Assembly (NCBI RefSeq): GCF_002278035.1
Contig: NZ_CP022604.1
Location: 1,240,001 to 1,304,000, forward strand
Direction of reading: 5' to 3'
Length of the DNA: 64,000 bases
DNA from: Ochrobactrum quorumnocens
GTDB lineage: Bacteria; Pseudomonadota; Alphaproteobacteria; Rhizobiales; Rhizobiaceae
Both the position numbers and the translations under genes were made by a program. The stretch's first letter is position 1; every line of letters starts with the position of its first letter. The notes below the pieces were generated by a model. It saw only the letters and a list, made by a program, of their open reading frames with translations, did not search any database and was not told the origin of the DNA. Of the stretch, positions 27,573 to 36,400 are shown in pieces.

Positions 27573-28109
27573 ATGGCCATAACTCGAAAAGAAGAAGCTC
27601 GTGCGTTGAACACTGAGGAAAAAGAGCTGGTAGAAAAATCACACCATCCGCTTCTTCAGGATGTTCCTGATTCAGAGCTTTCACAACTGGCCAAGCTGTT
27701 ACGTGATCGCCGCAGCAAAGCACGTGATCAGGCCCACCAGCGCCGCCGCGAAATGCGCGGTAAGGCAGTTGCGCGTGGTGCTTCCGCATCCAAGGCCGAT
27801 GACGGTTCGCATCTAAAAGTGTCGGTTCTGGCCATGGCGATGCGCCGTATCAACGCAGAAGTTGATCGCCGCCGCAGCATGTCGGCGAGCAATGACCTGA
27901 TTGCGAATGCGCAGAAAGCGCTGGCAACGAAGAAAGCCAATGAAAAGAATGATAAGACTTTTAATACCCGTCATGCGCGACATGGTATGCGAAATATACC
28001 CAACGAGAAGGCCGATAGTCTCATCCGGCCAATGGAGCGTGGTCGCCTGAAAAAGGCCGCCAGTGTCGCTCAGGCAAAGCGCGACTCTCGACAGGAAGCT
28101 GCGAGTTAA
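27573..28109 (+). CDS. conserved basic hypothetical protein, 178 residues
   Basis: Not recognised beyond being a conserved rhizobial-type protein. Highly basic and helical, without cysteine or membrane segments: KEEARALNTEEKELVEKS, SELSQLAKLLRDRRSKARDQ, HQRRREMRGKA and VSVLAMAMRRINAEVDRRRS, then a low-complexity lysine-rich tail. It could bind nucleic acid. AAGGAG precedes the ATG at 27573. It lies 82 bases after the iron permease-like gene without a terminator and is probably in the same stress transcript. Confidence 0.78.
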   Translation: MAITRKEEARALNTEEKELVEKSHHPLLQDVPDSELSQLAKLLRDRRSKARDQAHQRRREMRGKAVARGASASKADDGSHLKVSVLAMAMRRINAEVDRRRSMSASNDLIANAQKALATKKANEKNDKTFNTRHARHGMRNIPNEKADSLIRPMERGRLKKAASVAQAKRDSRQEAAS

Positions 28110-28121
28110 ATCTCAACGAAG

Positions 28122-28157
28122 CTTCTCCTGGAAGGAATACAGTCTTCCAGGAGAAAA
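28122..28157 (+). terminator. stem-loop after the basic hypothetical gene
   Basis: Perfect 12-bp inverted repeat TTCTCCTGGAAG / CTTCCAGGAGAA with a 9-base loop, 20 bases past the stop codon. The following bases are A-rich rather than T-rich, so it may protect the 3' end rather than terminate by itself. Confidence 0.65.
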
Positions 28158-28205
28158 ATAAAAGCATTAAAAACAATATACTAAAGTCGTTTCTTATAAA
28201 ATAGA

Positions 28206-29051
28206 TTACAGCATTTCCAAGGCTGTTTCGCGCGTTGGTGGCGCGAAGGTTCGATCCAGCAAAGTCAGTTGCTCTTCGGTGAGCTTTATATCCGCCGCGT
28301 TGCGATTTTCACGAACATGGCCGAGCTTTGATGTCTTCGGAATCGCAATCACATTGCCATTGCGCATGGTCCACGCAAGCGCGACAGCCGCTGGGGAAAC
28401 TCCGACTTCATCGGCAACTTCATGCAGTACACTGTTTCCCAACAACCTGCCTTGTTCGATCGGTGAATAAGCCATCAGCGGAATTTTCTGACTTGCACAC
28501 CACGGCATCAAATCAAATTCTGGCCCACGCCGGATCAAATTATAAAGTATCTGATTGGTGGCTGCCGCTTTCCCGCCTGTTAGATCAATCAGTTCTTTCA
28601 TATCGGCAACGTCGAAATTACTGACACCCCATGCACCGATCTTGCCCGCCTGCTGCAATTTTTCAAAGGCAGACAAGGTCTCCTCCAGCGGATACCGCCC
28701 ACGCCAATGCAAGAGATAAAGATCAATCTTTTCTGTGCCAAGCCGCATGAGACTACGCTCACACGCTTCAATCGTACCCTCTTGAGAGGCGTTATAGGGC
28801 AACACTTTACTGACGAGAAAGACGGCATCTCGATGACCTTTGATCGCCTCGCCCACTACTTCTTCCGCGCCACCATCGGCATACATTTCGGCAGTGTCGA
28901 TCAGCGTCATGCCAAGTTCGATACCGCATTGCAGCGCCTCGACTTCCAGTCGTCGCTGCCGCGCATCTTCGCCCATATACCAGGTGCCCTGCCCGAGCGC
29001 TGGCACGAGCATGTCCGAAGCCAGTTTCACATGGGGAATTGTTCCGGTCAT
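28206..29051 (-). CDS. aldo/keto reductase
   Basis: NADPH-dependent reductase of carbonyl compounds. The 281 residues have the AKR catalytic tetrad: Asp and Tyr in DTAEMYADGGAEE, Lys in LVSKVLP and His in LYLLHWRG; then GVSNFDVADM, NQILYNL and the cofactor motif AIPKTSKLGHVREN. The pattern resembles YeaE-like (AKR5-type) enzymes. GAGG precedes the ATG. It is a single gene; physiological substrate cannot be told. Confidence 0.92.
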   Translation of the reverse strand: MTGTIPHVKLASDMLVPALGQGTWYMGEDARQRRLEVEALQCGIELGMTLIDTAEMYADGGAEEVVGEAIKGHRDAVFLVSKVLPYNASQEGTIEACERSLMRLGTEKIDLYLLHWRGRYPLEETLSAFEKLQQAGKIGAWGVSNFDVADMKELIDLTGGKAAATNQILYNLIRRGPEFDLMPWCASQKIPLMAYSPIEQGRLLGNSVLHEVADEVGVSPAAVALAWTMRNGNVIAIPKTSKLGHVRENRNAADIKLTEEQLTLLDRTFAPPTRETALEML

Positions 29052-29101
29052 GGTTTGCCTCGTTCATGGATTGCGACTGTCACAAAGAACATAGGCTACA
29101 T

Positions 29102-29205
29102 TAGAGCGCATCCCAAAAAGTGAGAAACGATTTTTGGATAAGTTGCGCGACAACACAAAGAGATATAGCGCCGATCCGATTCAGTTAGATCGAAACAGGC
29201 TCTAA
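29102..29205 (+). repeat. palindromic intergenic repeat, copy 6
   Basis: TAGAGCGCATCCC ... GATTTTTGGAT ... ACACAAAGAGAT ... GCGCCGATCCGATTCAGTTA ... GGCTCTAA. Its right end contains the murI stop codon (TAG on the minus strand). Confidence 0.7.
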
Positions 29206-30038
29206 GCGAACTGCAATCCAAAGCCCTGCATCAATCGACGAATGGCATAGTCAGGCTTTTGAGAGGTGAAGACCGCAAGATCATTGTGATGATGCAACTC
29301 TTTATTGATCTCACGTGATGGCAAAAGCGATACGGTGCGCCGTGCGATCGCTTCCGCAGGATCAAGCCAGTCAACCGGCCAGGGAGCCAGTCGCCGAAAC
29401 ACATTTGCGAGAAATGGATAGTGCGTGCAGGCGAGCACAACAATATCCGTGCGCTCGCCATCTTTTTCAACAAAGCACGGCGTAATCTGTTCAATAACCA
29501 GCGCCTCGTCGATTTCTTCACCGCGAATATGCGCCTCAGCGACCGCAGCAAGCCGGTCAGCTCCAACCAGTCGCACATGACATTGCGTGGCAAACGATTG
29601 GATCAGATCGCGAGTATAGGCGCGCTTCACTGTCCCAGGCGTAGCCAGAACGGAAACCAGCCGAGATGATGTGCGCTCAGCGGCGGGCTTGATCGCAGGA
29701 ACAGTACCGACAAAAGGCACGTCCGGATAAGCACGGCGCAGATCATCTAACACCAAAGTCGACGCGGTATTGCAGGCAATGACCGCAATTTCTGGATTGT
29801 GCTCCGCGATGAATTTGCCAAAAAGCTCAACAATGCGCGCGCGCAACGCTTCTTCTTCCCATCCGCCATAAGGAAAACCGGCATCGTCCGCAATGTAGAC
29901 AAACCGACGGTCAGGCATCAGCACCCGCGCTTCCCGCAAAACCGTCAAGCCGCCAATGCCACTATCGAATACCAATATGGGTTTTTCATACGTGGCGGTC
30001 GCCGTTTCGAAACGATCAGCTGCGGGAGCGTGTTTCAT
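29202..30038 (-). CDS. murI: glutamate racemase
   Basis: Makes D-glutamate for peptidoglycan. The 278 residues have [13 protein letters not shown] at the N-terminus and the two catalytic cysteines in IACNTAST and LACTHYPFL. The first 18 residues (through the TATATYEKP stretch) are an extension that may be untranslated, but no better start is evident. The ATG overlaps the trmJ stop by four bases. The stop codon lies in the end of a palindromic repeat. Confidence 0.95.
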   Translation of the reverse strand: MKHAPAADRFETATATYEKPILVFDSGIGGLTVLREARVLMPDRRFVYIADDAGFPYGGWEEEALRARIVELFGKFIAEHNPEIAVIACNTASTLVLDDLRRAYPDVPFVGTVPAIKPAAERTSSRLVSVLATPGTVKRAYTRDLIQSFATQCHVRLVGADRLAAVAEAHIRGEEIDEALVIEQITPCFVEKDGERTDIVVLACTHYPFLANVFRRLAPWPVDWLDPAEAIARRTVSLLPSREINKELHHHNDLAVFTSQKPDYAIRRLMQGFGLQFA

Positions 30039-30865
30039 TCAGCCTTGTCCTCTGTTGCGGGCTTGCGGGCCCGGCTTTCCGGTGCACCTGAACCGCGCGG
30101 CTTTTTGGGTGTGAAAACATCAAGCGAGGTGATGACGCCACGCAGAAGCTTGAGTTCTGCGGATGCAAAACCTGCGCGCGTCAGCACCGAACGCAGATTG
30201 TTGACCATGATTTCTTTCTTCGCCTCGGGGCGGAAATAACCCCGAATATCAAGTGCTTCTTCCAGATGATTGAAAAGACTCTGCAATTCCAGCTTGGGCG
30301 CCGCTTCCATTTCCGGTCCACGGAAAACCGTATCGGTTTCGGTTTGGAGACCAGACTTCATCCACTCATAAGACATCAGCAGCACAGCTTGCGCGATATT
30401 GAGTGAGGCAAATGCCGGATTAACAGGGAAAGTCACCAGCTCATCGGCAAGGCCAACTTCTTCGTTGCTCAAGCCGAAACGTTCGCGACCAAATAGAATA
30501 CCCGTCTTCTCTCCAGCAGTAAAACGACGGCGCAACTCACCATTCGCTTCCACAGGACTACGCACTTGCTTGAAGCCATCGCGTTCGCGTGCCGTGGTTG
30601 CGTAAACGAAGTTCAAGTCAGAAATCGCCGAGGGCAGATCCTCGTACACGACCGCATTATCGATGATATGATCCGCTTTGCTGGCAGCAGCACGCGCTTT
30701 TTCGCTCGGAAATTCTTCACGTGGTTGGACAAGTCGTAACTCGGCAAGACCAAAATTCGCCATGGCGCGCGCTACCATGCCGATATTCTCCGGCAATTGC
30801 GGGTTCACCAGAATGATCGCCGGTCCTTCGGTGATCAGCGTGCGCTGTTTGTCTGTTCCTGCCAT
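30035..30865 (-). CDS. trmJ: tRNA/rRNA 2'-O-methyltransferase of the SPOUT class, TrmJ-like
   Basis: Probable tRNA (cytidine/uridine-32-2'-O-)methyltransferase. The 276 residues have the SpoU N-terminal motif [20 protein letters not shown], the knot motifs [12 protein letters not shown] and [14 protein letters not shown], and a C-terminal helical extension ([15 protein letters not shown]). That makes it closest to TrmJ; a LasT-like assignment is the alternative. GGAAAA precedes the ATG. Co-translated with murI. Confidence 0.88.
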   Translation of the reverse strand: MAGTDKQRTLITEGPAIILVNPQLPENIGMVARAMANFGLAELRLVQPREEFPSEKARAAASKADHIIDNAVVYEDLPSAISDLNFVYATTARERDGFKQVRSPVEANGELRRRFTAGEKTGILFGRERFGLSNEEVGLADELVTFPVNPAFASLNIAQAVLLMSYEWMKSGLQTETDTVFRGPEMEAAPKLELQSLFNHLEEALDIRGYFRPEAKKEIMVNNLRSVLTRAGFASAELKLLRGVITSLDVFTPKKPRGSGAPESRARKPATEDKAE

Positions 30866-31148
30866 GATATTTTCCGCTAAAGCATGGCGCAGCTAAAAGT
30901 CTCATTCAGCGTCCGCGACCATGCGACAATTGTAAGAAATCAGAGCTATCAAATCCGGTAAAATTAAGTGCGATACGCTCTGATGCTTTAGGATCGTGGC
31001 GCTTCCCTGACATAATTGACAGAAAATCGCAAAGATTCCCCTTACATCCGATCTGGAAATTCAGGTGTAGTAGCGGAATAACACCAGTCTGCCTCCCATC
31101 CATGCCAGACTGTTGGCACCGACATCGAAGTTTACAGGGAGGAAAATC
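30866..31148. other. divergent region between trmJ and the DJ-1/PfpI gene
   Basis: About 280 bases with promoters for both sides. 30950-30990 holds an imperfect hairpin (CAGAGC ... GCTCTG, then ATGCTTTA) that looks like a truncated inverted copy of the palindromic repeat family. TTGACA occurs at 31017, but no -10 lies at a good distance. Confidence 0.4.
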
Positions 31149-31733
31149 ATGTCCGGCAAAAAGATTCTCATGATCTGCGGCGATTTCTGCGAAGATTACG
31201 AAACAATGGTTCCGTTCCAGACGCTTCTCGCCGTTGGCCATAAGGTCCATGCTATATGCCCCGGCAAAAAGGCAGGCGATGCCATTGCGACAGCCATTCA
31301 CGACTTCGAGGGCCACCAGACCTATACCGAAAAGCCGGGCCATAACTTCACCCTCAACGCAACATTCGCCGACGTGAAGGCTGAAAGCTATGACGCGCTC
31401 GTCATTCCCGGTGGGCGAGGACCGGAATATTTGCGCCTCGATGATAAAGTCATAGCAATCGTCAAACATTTTTTTGAAGCCAACAAACCTGTTGCGGCTG
31501 TCTGCCATGGCGCTCAGCTTCTAGCCGCCGCCCGCGTTCTCGAAGACCGTACCTGCTCGGCCTATCCTGCCTGTCGCCCAGAAGTAGAACTCGCAGGCGG
31601 CACGTATGCGGATATCCCCGTTGATCAGGCCATTACAGACGGCAATCTGGTGACAGCACCTGCCTGGCCTGCCCACCCAGTATGGTTGTCGCAATTTCTC
31701 AAAGTACTCGGCACCAAAATCACGCACAGTTAG
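31149..31733 (+). CDS. DJ-1/PfpI family protein
   Basis: A 194-residue flavodoxin-like protein with the nucleophile cysteine in AAVCHGAQLLAAA, the acidic partner in GDFCEDYE and VIPGGRGPEYLR. Members include glyoxalases, deglycases and proteases; the exact activity cannot be read. GGGAGG precedes the ATG at 31149; the longer frame from 31113 is not supported. Followed by a perfect 12-bp inverted repeat and a ribbon-helix-helix gene. Confidence 0.9.
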   Translation: MSGKKILMICGDFCEDYETMVPFQTLLAVGHKVHAICPGKKAGDAIATAIHDFEGHQTYTEKPGHNFTLNATFADVKAESYDALVIPGGRGPEYLRLDDKVIAIVKHFFEANKPVAAVCHGAQLLAAARVLEDRTCSAYPACRPEVELAGGTYADIPVDQAITDGNLVTAPAWPAHPVWLSQFLKVLGTKITHS

Positions 31734-31740
31734 TTGAATT

Positions 31741-31773
31741 TCTGCCTGCAACTCTAATCCGGTTGCAGGCAGA
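31741..31773. promoter_or_regulatory. perfect 12-bp inverted repeat between the PfpI and RHH genes
   Basis: TCTGCCTGCAAC / GTTGCAGGCAGA with a 9-base centre. It starts 8 bases after the PfpI stop and ends 46 bases before the RHH start. No T-run follows on either strand, so it is either a weak terminator or an operator for the dimeric RHH regulator. Confidence 0.55.
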
Positions 31774-31819
31774 CAAAATCTACGCGACATTATGGTTGGA
31801 GAGATTTCGGGAGGAAACC

Positions 31820-32212
31820 ATGTGCAGATTGTTCATCGGGGCAGACCCGGAACTTTGGCAAAGCGTCACACGCTCGTTGCGTATTGATGGGGTGGTAACC
31901 AGTGTGCGGCTCGAAAACTTCTTCTGGTGGGCACTGGAAGATATTGCTGCGCGCGATGATCTTACCGTTAATCGCCTGCTTGGTCGTCTCTATGGTGAAT
32001 CGCGCGCCGAGGGCCATGATCTGGATAATTTTGCATCGTTCCTGCGTGTTTGCTGTGGCCGATATCTGGCACTGCAGGTCAGTGGTCTTGTCCCAACAGA
32101 CAAAGCAACAGCAATTTCGACGCTCGACGCAGATGCAATTCTGCTGCACGAACGAGAATCCTATCGCGATCAGCACTCAGCATGGCGAAAGCCCGCACAT
32201 CATGCTGCCTAA
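31820..32212 (+). CDS. ribbon-helix-helix (RHH_4) domain protein
   Basis: A 130-residue putative DNA-binding protein. The RHH_4 domain covers most of the first 70 residues: MCRLFIGADPELW, then SLRIDGVVTSVRLENFFWWA and ARDDLTVNRLLGRLYGE. The C-terminal part (ASFLRVCCGRYLAL) is characteristic of the alphaproteobacterial family, whose target genes are unknown. GGGAGG precedes the ATG at 31820; 46 further in-frame codons upstream run through the inverted repeat and are not expected to be translated. Confidence 0.85.
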   Translation: MCRLFIGADPELWQSVTRSLRIDGVVTSVRLENFFWWALEDIAARDDLTVNRLLGRLYGESRAEGHDLDNFASFLRVCCGRYLALQVSGLVPTDKATAISTLDADAILLHERESYRDQHSAWRKPAHHAA

Positions 32213-32278
32213 AATAGCAATTCCCAAAATTTTGACCTGAGAATCTGGCTATAGGCCAAAGAATAAGCCTCTGACACT

Positions 32279-32311
32279 TTGCCTTCGCGGTTACCGATGC
32301 TATACGGTCGC
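32279..32311 (+). promoter_or_regulatory. candidate icd promoter
   Basis: TTGCCT, 16-base spacer, TATACG, ending about 30 bases upstream of the icd start codon. A fair sigma-70-type match in the 125-base gap after the RHH gene. Confidence 0.4.
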
Positions 32312-32337
32312 GACGCATTAAATGAGAGGCTTTATCA

Positions 32338-33552
32338 ATGGCAAAAATCAAGGTTGCGAACCCGGTCGTTGAACTCGACGGCGATGAAATGACCCGCATC
32401 ATCTGGCAGTTCATCAAGGACAAGCTGATCCATCCCTACCTCGACATCGATCTGAAATATTACGATCTGTCAGTAGAACATCGTGATGAAACCAATGACC
32501 AGGTTACCATTGATGCGGCCAATGCCATCAAGGAACATGGCGTCGGCGTAAAATGCGCAACCATCACGCCGGACGAAGCACGCGTTGAAGAATTCAAGCT
32601 CAAGAAGATGTGGAAGTCGCCAAACGGCACCATCCGCAACATTCTCGGTGGCGTTATCTTCCGCGAACCGATTATCTGCAAGAACGTTCCTCGTCTGGTT
32701 CCAGGCTGGACGCAGCCGATCATCGTGGGCCGTCATGCTTTCGGTGACCAGTACCGCGCGACCGACTTCAAATTCCCCGGCAAGGGCACCTTGTCGATCA
32801 AGTTTGTCGGTGAAGATGGTGAGACCATCGAGCACGAAGTCTATCAGGCTCCGGCGGCTGGCGTGGCAATGGCCATGTACAACCTCGACGAATCGATCCG
32901 TGAATTTGCGCGCGCCTCGCTGAACTATGGCCTGCAGCGCAATTACCCGGTCTATCTCTCGACCAAGAACACCATCCTCAAAGCCTATGATGGTCGCTTC
33001 AAGGACATCTTCGAAGAAGTCTACCAGGCTGAATTCGCTGAAAAGTTCAAGGCAGCCAAGATCTGGTACGAACATCGCCTGATCGACGACATGGTTGCTT
33101 CGGCCCTCAAGTGGTCCGGCGGCTATGTTTGGGCATGTAAGAACTATGACGGCGACGTGCAGTCCGATATCGTGGCACAGGGCTTCGGCTCGCTCGGCCT
33201 GATGACCTCAGTTCTGATGACACCAGATGGCAAGACCGTTGAAGCTGAAGCTGCACACGGCACCGTGACCCGTCACTATCGTCAGCACCAGAAGGGCGAG
33301 GAAACCTCGACCAATTCGATCGCTTCGATCTTCGCATGGACCCGCGGCCTTGCTCACCGTGCAAAGCTTGACGAGAATGCTGAGCTGAAGCGTTTTGCCG
33401 ACACGCTTGAAAAGGTCTGCGTAGACACCGTTGAATCCGGCTTCATGACCAAGGATTTGGCGCTGCTTATCGGTCCAGATCAGCCTTGGCTCTCGACCAC
33501 CGGCTTCCTCGACAAGATCGACGAAAACCTCCAGAAGGCAATGGCTGCTTAA
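32338..33552 (+). CDS. icd: isocitrate dehydrogenase (NADP+), type II
   Basis: TCA cycle enzyme converting isocitrate to 2-oxoglutarate. The 404-residue chain is the eukaryote-like homodimeric type: [32 protein letters not shown] (substrate loop), [20 protein letters not shown] and [11 protein letters not shown]. The ATG has GAGAGG upstream. Its TAA stop codon is formed by the first bases of a palindromic repeat, followed by a separate strong terminator. It receives carbon from the propionate module through succinate only indirectly. Confidence 0.97.
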   Translation: MAKIKVANPVVELDGDEMTRIIWQFIKDKLIHPYLDIDLKYYDLSVEHRDETNDQVTIDAANAIKEHGVGVKCATITPDEARVEEFKLKKMWKSPNGTIRNILGGVIFREPIICKNVPRLVPGWTQPIIVGRHAFGDQYRATDFKFPGKGTLSIKFVGEDGETIEHEVYQAPAAGVAMAMYNLDESIREFARASLNYGLQRNYPVYLSTKNTILKAYDGRFKDIFEEVYQAEFAEKFKAAKIWYEHRLIDDMVASALKWSGGYVWACKNYDGDVQSDIVAQGFGSLGLMTSVLMTPDGKTVEAEAAHGTVTRHYRQHQKGEETSTNSIASIFAWTRGLAHRAKLDENAELKRFADTLEKVCVDTVESGFMTKDLALLIGPDQPWLSTTGFLDKIDENLQKAMAA

Positions 33553-33658
33553 AGCATTTCCAGCAAAAAAACGCGAAGCAGTTTTGCGTTAGATAATGCA
33601 TAAAAACAAATAGTTACAGCGGCTTCAGCGCTTCAGTCTGAACTGGAGCCGCTGTAAG
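33550..33658 (+). repeat. palindromic intergenic repeat, copy 7
   Basis: TAAAGCATTTCCAGC ... ACGCGAAGCAGTTTTGCGT ... ACAAATAGTTACAGCGGCTTC ... GAGCCGCTGTAA. Both arms are intact. Its first three bases are the icd stop codon. Confidence 0.75.
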
Positions 33659-33675
33659 CCTATCTGGTAAACGAT

Positions 33676-33706
33676 AAAACGGCGGGATTTTCCCGCCGTT
33701 TTTTAT
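33676..33706 (+). terminator. icd intrinsic terminator
   Basis: AAACGGCGGGA / TCCCGCCGTTT with a 3-base loop followed by TTTTATT, about 125 bases beyond the stop, after the repeat. Confidence 0.95.
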
Positions 33707-33781
33707 TGGTTCGTAGCAATTTGCCCTCGCAAGCAGTCGACCTGCCAGATAGTCTGTCTCTGTTGAAATAGGGAGGACTAT

Positions 33782-34225
33782 ATGTCGACAATTCGGGTAT
33801 TAACGCCGCAAGACCGGACTGCATGGGAACCATTGTGGGGCGCTTATCAGGTATTTTACGAAGTCGACATTCCAGCTGAAACCACGAACCTCACATGGGA
33901 GCGTTTTCACGACGCTTCGGAACCCATGCATGTCTTAGGTGCATTTGATGACGACGGACGTCTTGTCGGTTTCGTGCATGCGATCTTTCACCGCTCCTGC
34001 TGGCTACCGAAATGGACCTGCTATCTTCAAGACCTCTATGTCGAGAACAGCCAGCGCGGAAAAGGCACCGGCGCAGCCCTGATCGACGCTGTGGCTGATC
34101 TGGCGCGCGAAGAAGGCGCAGGGAGGCTCTATTGGCTCACGCATGAAAGCAATGCAACTGCACGCCGCCTCTATGACAGCATCGCGCAACAGTCTGGATT
34201 CATTCAATATCGTAAGGCCTTATAA
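33782..34225 (+). CDS. GNAT family N-acetyltransferase
   Basis: A 147-residue acetyl-CoA-dependent acyltransferase. Motif A is visible as LQDLYVENSQRGKGTGAALI (acetyl-CoA pyrophosphate loop RGKGTG), and motif B as WLTHESNATARRLYD. The acceptor is unknown. GGGAGGA precedes the ATG. A 73-base gap, without a strong terminator, separates it from the GST gene. Confidence 0.9.
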   Translation: MSTIRVLTPQDRTAWEPLWGAYQVFYEVDIPAETTNLTWERFHDASEPMHVLGAFDDDGRLVGFVHAIFHRSCWLPKWTCYLQDLYVENSQRGKGTGAALIDAVADLAREEGAGRLYWLTHESNATARRLYDSIAQQSGFIQYRKAL

Positions 34226-34298
34226 AAAAGCCGGTTTTCCGTTTCTTTTTGGCGAGAGAAAGAGCATCCTGTTGCCAAGCCTGCAGGGAGGATGACCA

Positions 34299-34919
34299 AT
34301 GAGCGATTTGAAGCTTTACACCAACCCCATGTCACGCGGACGCATTGCGCGCTGGATGTTAGAGGAAATCGGCAAACCTTACGATGTAGAGATCCTCGAT
34401 TTTGGCCCACCGATGAAAGGGCACGATTACTGTTCCATCAACCCAATGGGCAAGGTTCCAGCAATTCGCCATGGCAAGGATATTGTGACCGAAGTCGCAG
34501 CCATTTGCGCCTATCTCGCGACGACCTTCCCAGAGGCCGGACTGGCCCCGCATCCCGACGAGCGTGCTGATTTCTATCGCTGGCTGTTCTTCACATCAGG
34601 TCCGGTCGAAGCAGCTCTCTCCAACCACGCGCTTGGCTATGAAGTGCCCGCCGACAAACAAGGCATGGTGGGTTATGGCAATTACGATACCGTCGTAAGT
34701 ACGCTGGAGAATGCCGTCTCCCGCCACCCCTATATTACCGGCACGCGGTTCACTGCAGCCGACGTCTATGTCGGCTCACATATTGGTTGGGGATTGCGTT
34801 TTGGCACATTGCCGCCAAAACCTGCCTTTACGGCCTATTGGGATCGTTTGAAAGATCGTCCGGCCATGAAACGCGCCAATGAACTCGACGACGCAGCAGC
34901 GGCGGTTACCAAGAAATAA
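34299..34919 (+). CDS. glutathione S-transferase family protein
   Basis: A 206-residue cytosolic GST-like protein. The thioredoxin-like N-domain (LKLYTNPMSRGRIARWMLEE, NPMGKVPAI, VTEVAAICAYLAT) uses a serine in the usual catalytic region, and the C-domain has the TAADVYVGSHI N-capping motif. Substrate unknown. GGGAGG precedes the ATG. The stop codon is directly adjacent to the convergent end of the ArsR regulator gene. Confidence 0.9.
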   Translation: MSDLKLYTNPMSRGRIARWMLEEIGKPYDVEILDFGPPMKGHDYCSINPMGKVPAIRHGKDIVTEVAAICAYLATTFPEAGLAPHPDERADFYRWLFFTSGPVEAALSNHALGYEVPADKQGMVGYGNYDTVVSTLENAVSRHPYITGTRFTAADVYVGSHIGWGLRFGTLPPKPAFTAYWDRLKDRPAMKRANELDDAAAAVTKK

Positions 34920-35594
34920 TCAGAGCTGGAAAGTCTTTGCAAAAGCTTGGACTCCATTGGGTGAGAAGGCAATAACCCGGCCTTCTTCCCGACGCGCCCA
35001 GCCTTTATCGATGAAGTTTTTCAAAAGCGCCGCGCCCAATGCACCGCCGAGGTGGTTACGCCTCTCGCTCCAGTCAAGACAATGTCGGCAAAGCGGTCGC
35101 TTACCCTTTTGCAACATATCCACATCAATGCCGAGGCAAGAGAAAAATGACTTCCCTTCATCGGTAAGCAGAGGCTCGCTGGCATCACCGATCAGACCAA
35201 GCTTGTAGGATGCCTCGAGCATTTCAACGCCGCGCTCGCCTGCCAGATGATCGTAGCAAATTCGCGCCTTACGCAGCGCATGATCTTTCGGTCCGGTACG
35301 AACACGTACTGCGCCGGTGCGTTGTGCAAGCCCCATAAGTCCTTCAAGAACCTGCGCAACATCTACGCCCGAAAGACGGAAATAGCGATGCCGTCCCTGC
35401 TTTTCAGCGACGAGCAGATTGGCAACATCCAACTTGGACAAATGGCCGCTTGCAGTTTGAATCGTTACACCTGCAGCGGAAGCAAGCTCACTCACCGTCA
35501 AAGCGCGACCGTCCATAAGCGCGGTCAACATGTTGGCGCGTGCCGGATCGCCCAGCAAAGCTGCAACGGAAGCTATAATCGGACCATCTTTCAT
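34920..35594 (-). CDS. ArsR family transcriptional regulator
   Basis: Winged-helix repressor-like protein of 224 residues. The HTH is in TVSELASAAGVTIQTASGHLSKL with the wing GRHRYFRL. The C-terminal 120 residues form a second domain ending KRPLCRHCLDWSERRNHLGG, where CRHC could bind a metal or sense thiol-reactive compounds. The usual ArsR metal-box cysteines are absent from the HTH helix. Divergent from NIPSNAP-ABM, with an inverted repeat between them. Confidence 0.9.
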   Translation of the reverse strand: MKDGPIIASVAALLGDPARANMLTALMDGRALTVSELASAAGVTIQTASGHLSKLDVANLLVAEKQGRHRYFRLSGVDVAQVLEGLMGLAQRTGAVRVRTGPKDHALRKARICYDHLAGERGVEMLEASYKLGLIGDASEPLLTDEGKSFFSCLGIDVDMLQKGKRPLCRHCLDWSERRNHLGGALGAALLKNFIDKGWARREEGRVIAFSPNGVQAFAKTFQL

Positions 35595-35600
35595 ACTTCG

Positions 35601-35616
35601 ATGCTAACCGAAGCAT
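35601..35616. promoter_or_regulatory. candidate ArsR operator
   Basis: ATGCT-AACCGA-AGCAT inverted repeat, overlapping CTTCG ... CGAAG, 6 bases upstream of the ArsR start codon in the 81-base divergent region. A dyad this close to the regulator start suits autorepression. Confidence 0.45.
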
Positions 35617-35675
35617 GGACGCATTTCAATACGCTAAACAGTCTCCAACCAACACATCAAATGCAGGAGACCACG

Positions 35676-36005
35676 ATGATTACATGCTTCATCCGCTATC
35701 AGATTGAACCGTTCAAAGCAGACGCTTTTGCGGAGTATGCGCGCAACTGGGGTCAGGCAAGTCCCCGCTGTGGCGCGAACCTGATTGGCTATTTCGGCCC
35801 ACATGAAGGCTCAACCACCACAGCCTATGGGGTCTATTCCGTAGAAAATCTTGCCAACTATGAAGCATTTCGTGCTCGACTTGCAGCCGACCCGATTGGT
35901 CGAGAGAACTATGAATTCGCAAAACGCGAACAATTCATCCGCTCGGAAGAGCGTATTTTTCTCCAGCTACAGTCAGCCCCCCACGCGGAGTTTATCAAGC
36001 AATGA
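35676..36005 (+). CDS. NIPSNAP family protein
   Basis: A 109-residue ferredoxin-like (dimeric alpha+beta barrel) protein: MITCFIRYQIEPFKADAFAE, then CGANLIGYFGPHEGSTT and YGVYSVENLANYEAFRARLA. Function of bacterial members is unknown. Although the open frame begins far upstream at 35247, AGGAGA lies just before the ATG at 35676, and the upstream part is antisense to the ArsR gene. Translationally coupled to the following ABM gene (ATGA overlap). Confidence 0.9.
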   Translation: MITCFIRYQIEPFKADAFAEYARNWGQASPRCGANLIGYFGPHEGSTTTAYGVYSVENLANYEAFRARLAADPIGRENYEFAKREQFIRSEERIFLQLQSAPHAEFIKQ

Positions 36006-36352
36006 TCGCTGTTATTTTTGAAGTCTGGCCTGCGGACGATGAGCGGCGCGAGCAATATCTCAATATAGCCGCAGGCCTGCGCGCCGATCTGTCTCAAATT
36101 GATGGCTTTATATCCATTGAGCGCTTTCAAAGCCTGGTTGAGCCTCAGAAACTCTTATCTCTGTCGTTCTGGCGTGACGAAGACGCTGTGAAGCGGTGGC
36201 GTAATTTGCCGACACACCGGATTGCTCAGACCAAGGGGCGCGCTGGCGTTTTTGAAAACTACCGCCTGCGCATTGCAGACATCTCGCGCGATTACGGTCT
36301 GAATGAACGCGAAGAAGCTCCAAACGATAGTCGGAATGCGCATGCTGCATAA
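36002..36352 (+). CDS. antibiotic biosynthesis monooxygenase (ABM) domain protein
   Basis: A 116-residue small monooxygenase-like protein of the dimeric alpha+beta barrel superfamily. Family pattern: MIAVIFEVWPADDERREQYL, DGFISIERFQSL, LLSLSFWRDEDAVKRWRN and HRIAQTKGR. Such proteins oxidise quinol-like or aromatic substrates without cofactors, or degrade haem; neither is proven here. With the NIPSNAP gene and the divergent ArsR it forms a small regulated unit. Confidence 0.88.
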   Translation: MIAVIFEVWPADDERREQYLNIAAGLRADLSQIDGFISIERFQSLVEPQKLLSLSFWRDEDAVKRWRNLPTHRIAQTKGRAGVFENYRLRIADISRDYGLNEREEAPNDSRNAHAA

Positions 36353-36353
36353 A

Positions 36354-36384
36354 GAAAAGGCCGGCGAAACCCGGCCTTTTCGAT
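36354..36384. terminator. bidirectional intrinsic terminator between ABM and alaS
   Basis: AAAAGGCCGG / CCGGCCTTTT with a 6-base loop; A-run on one side and T-run on the other, serving both convergent genes. Confidence 0.93.
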
Positions 36385-36400
36385 TTCGATCTCGATTTGA

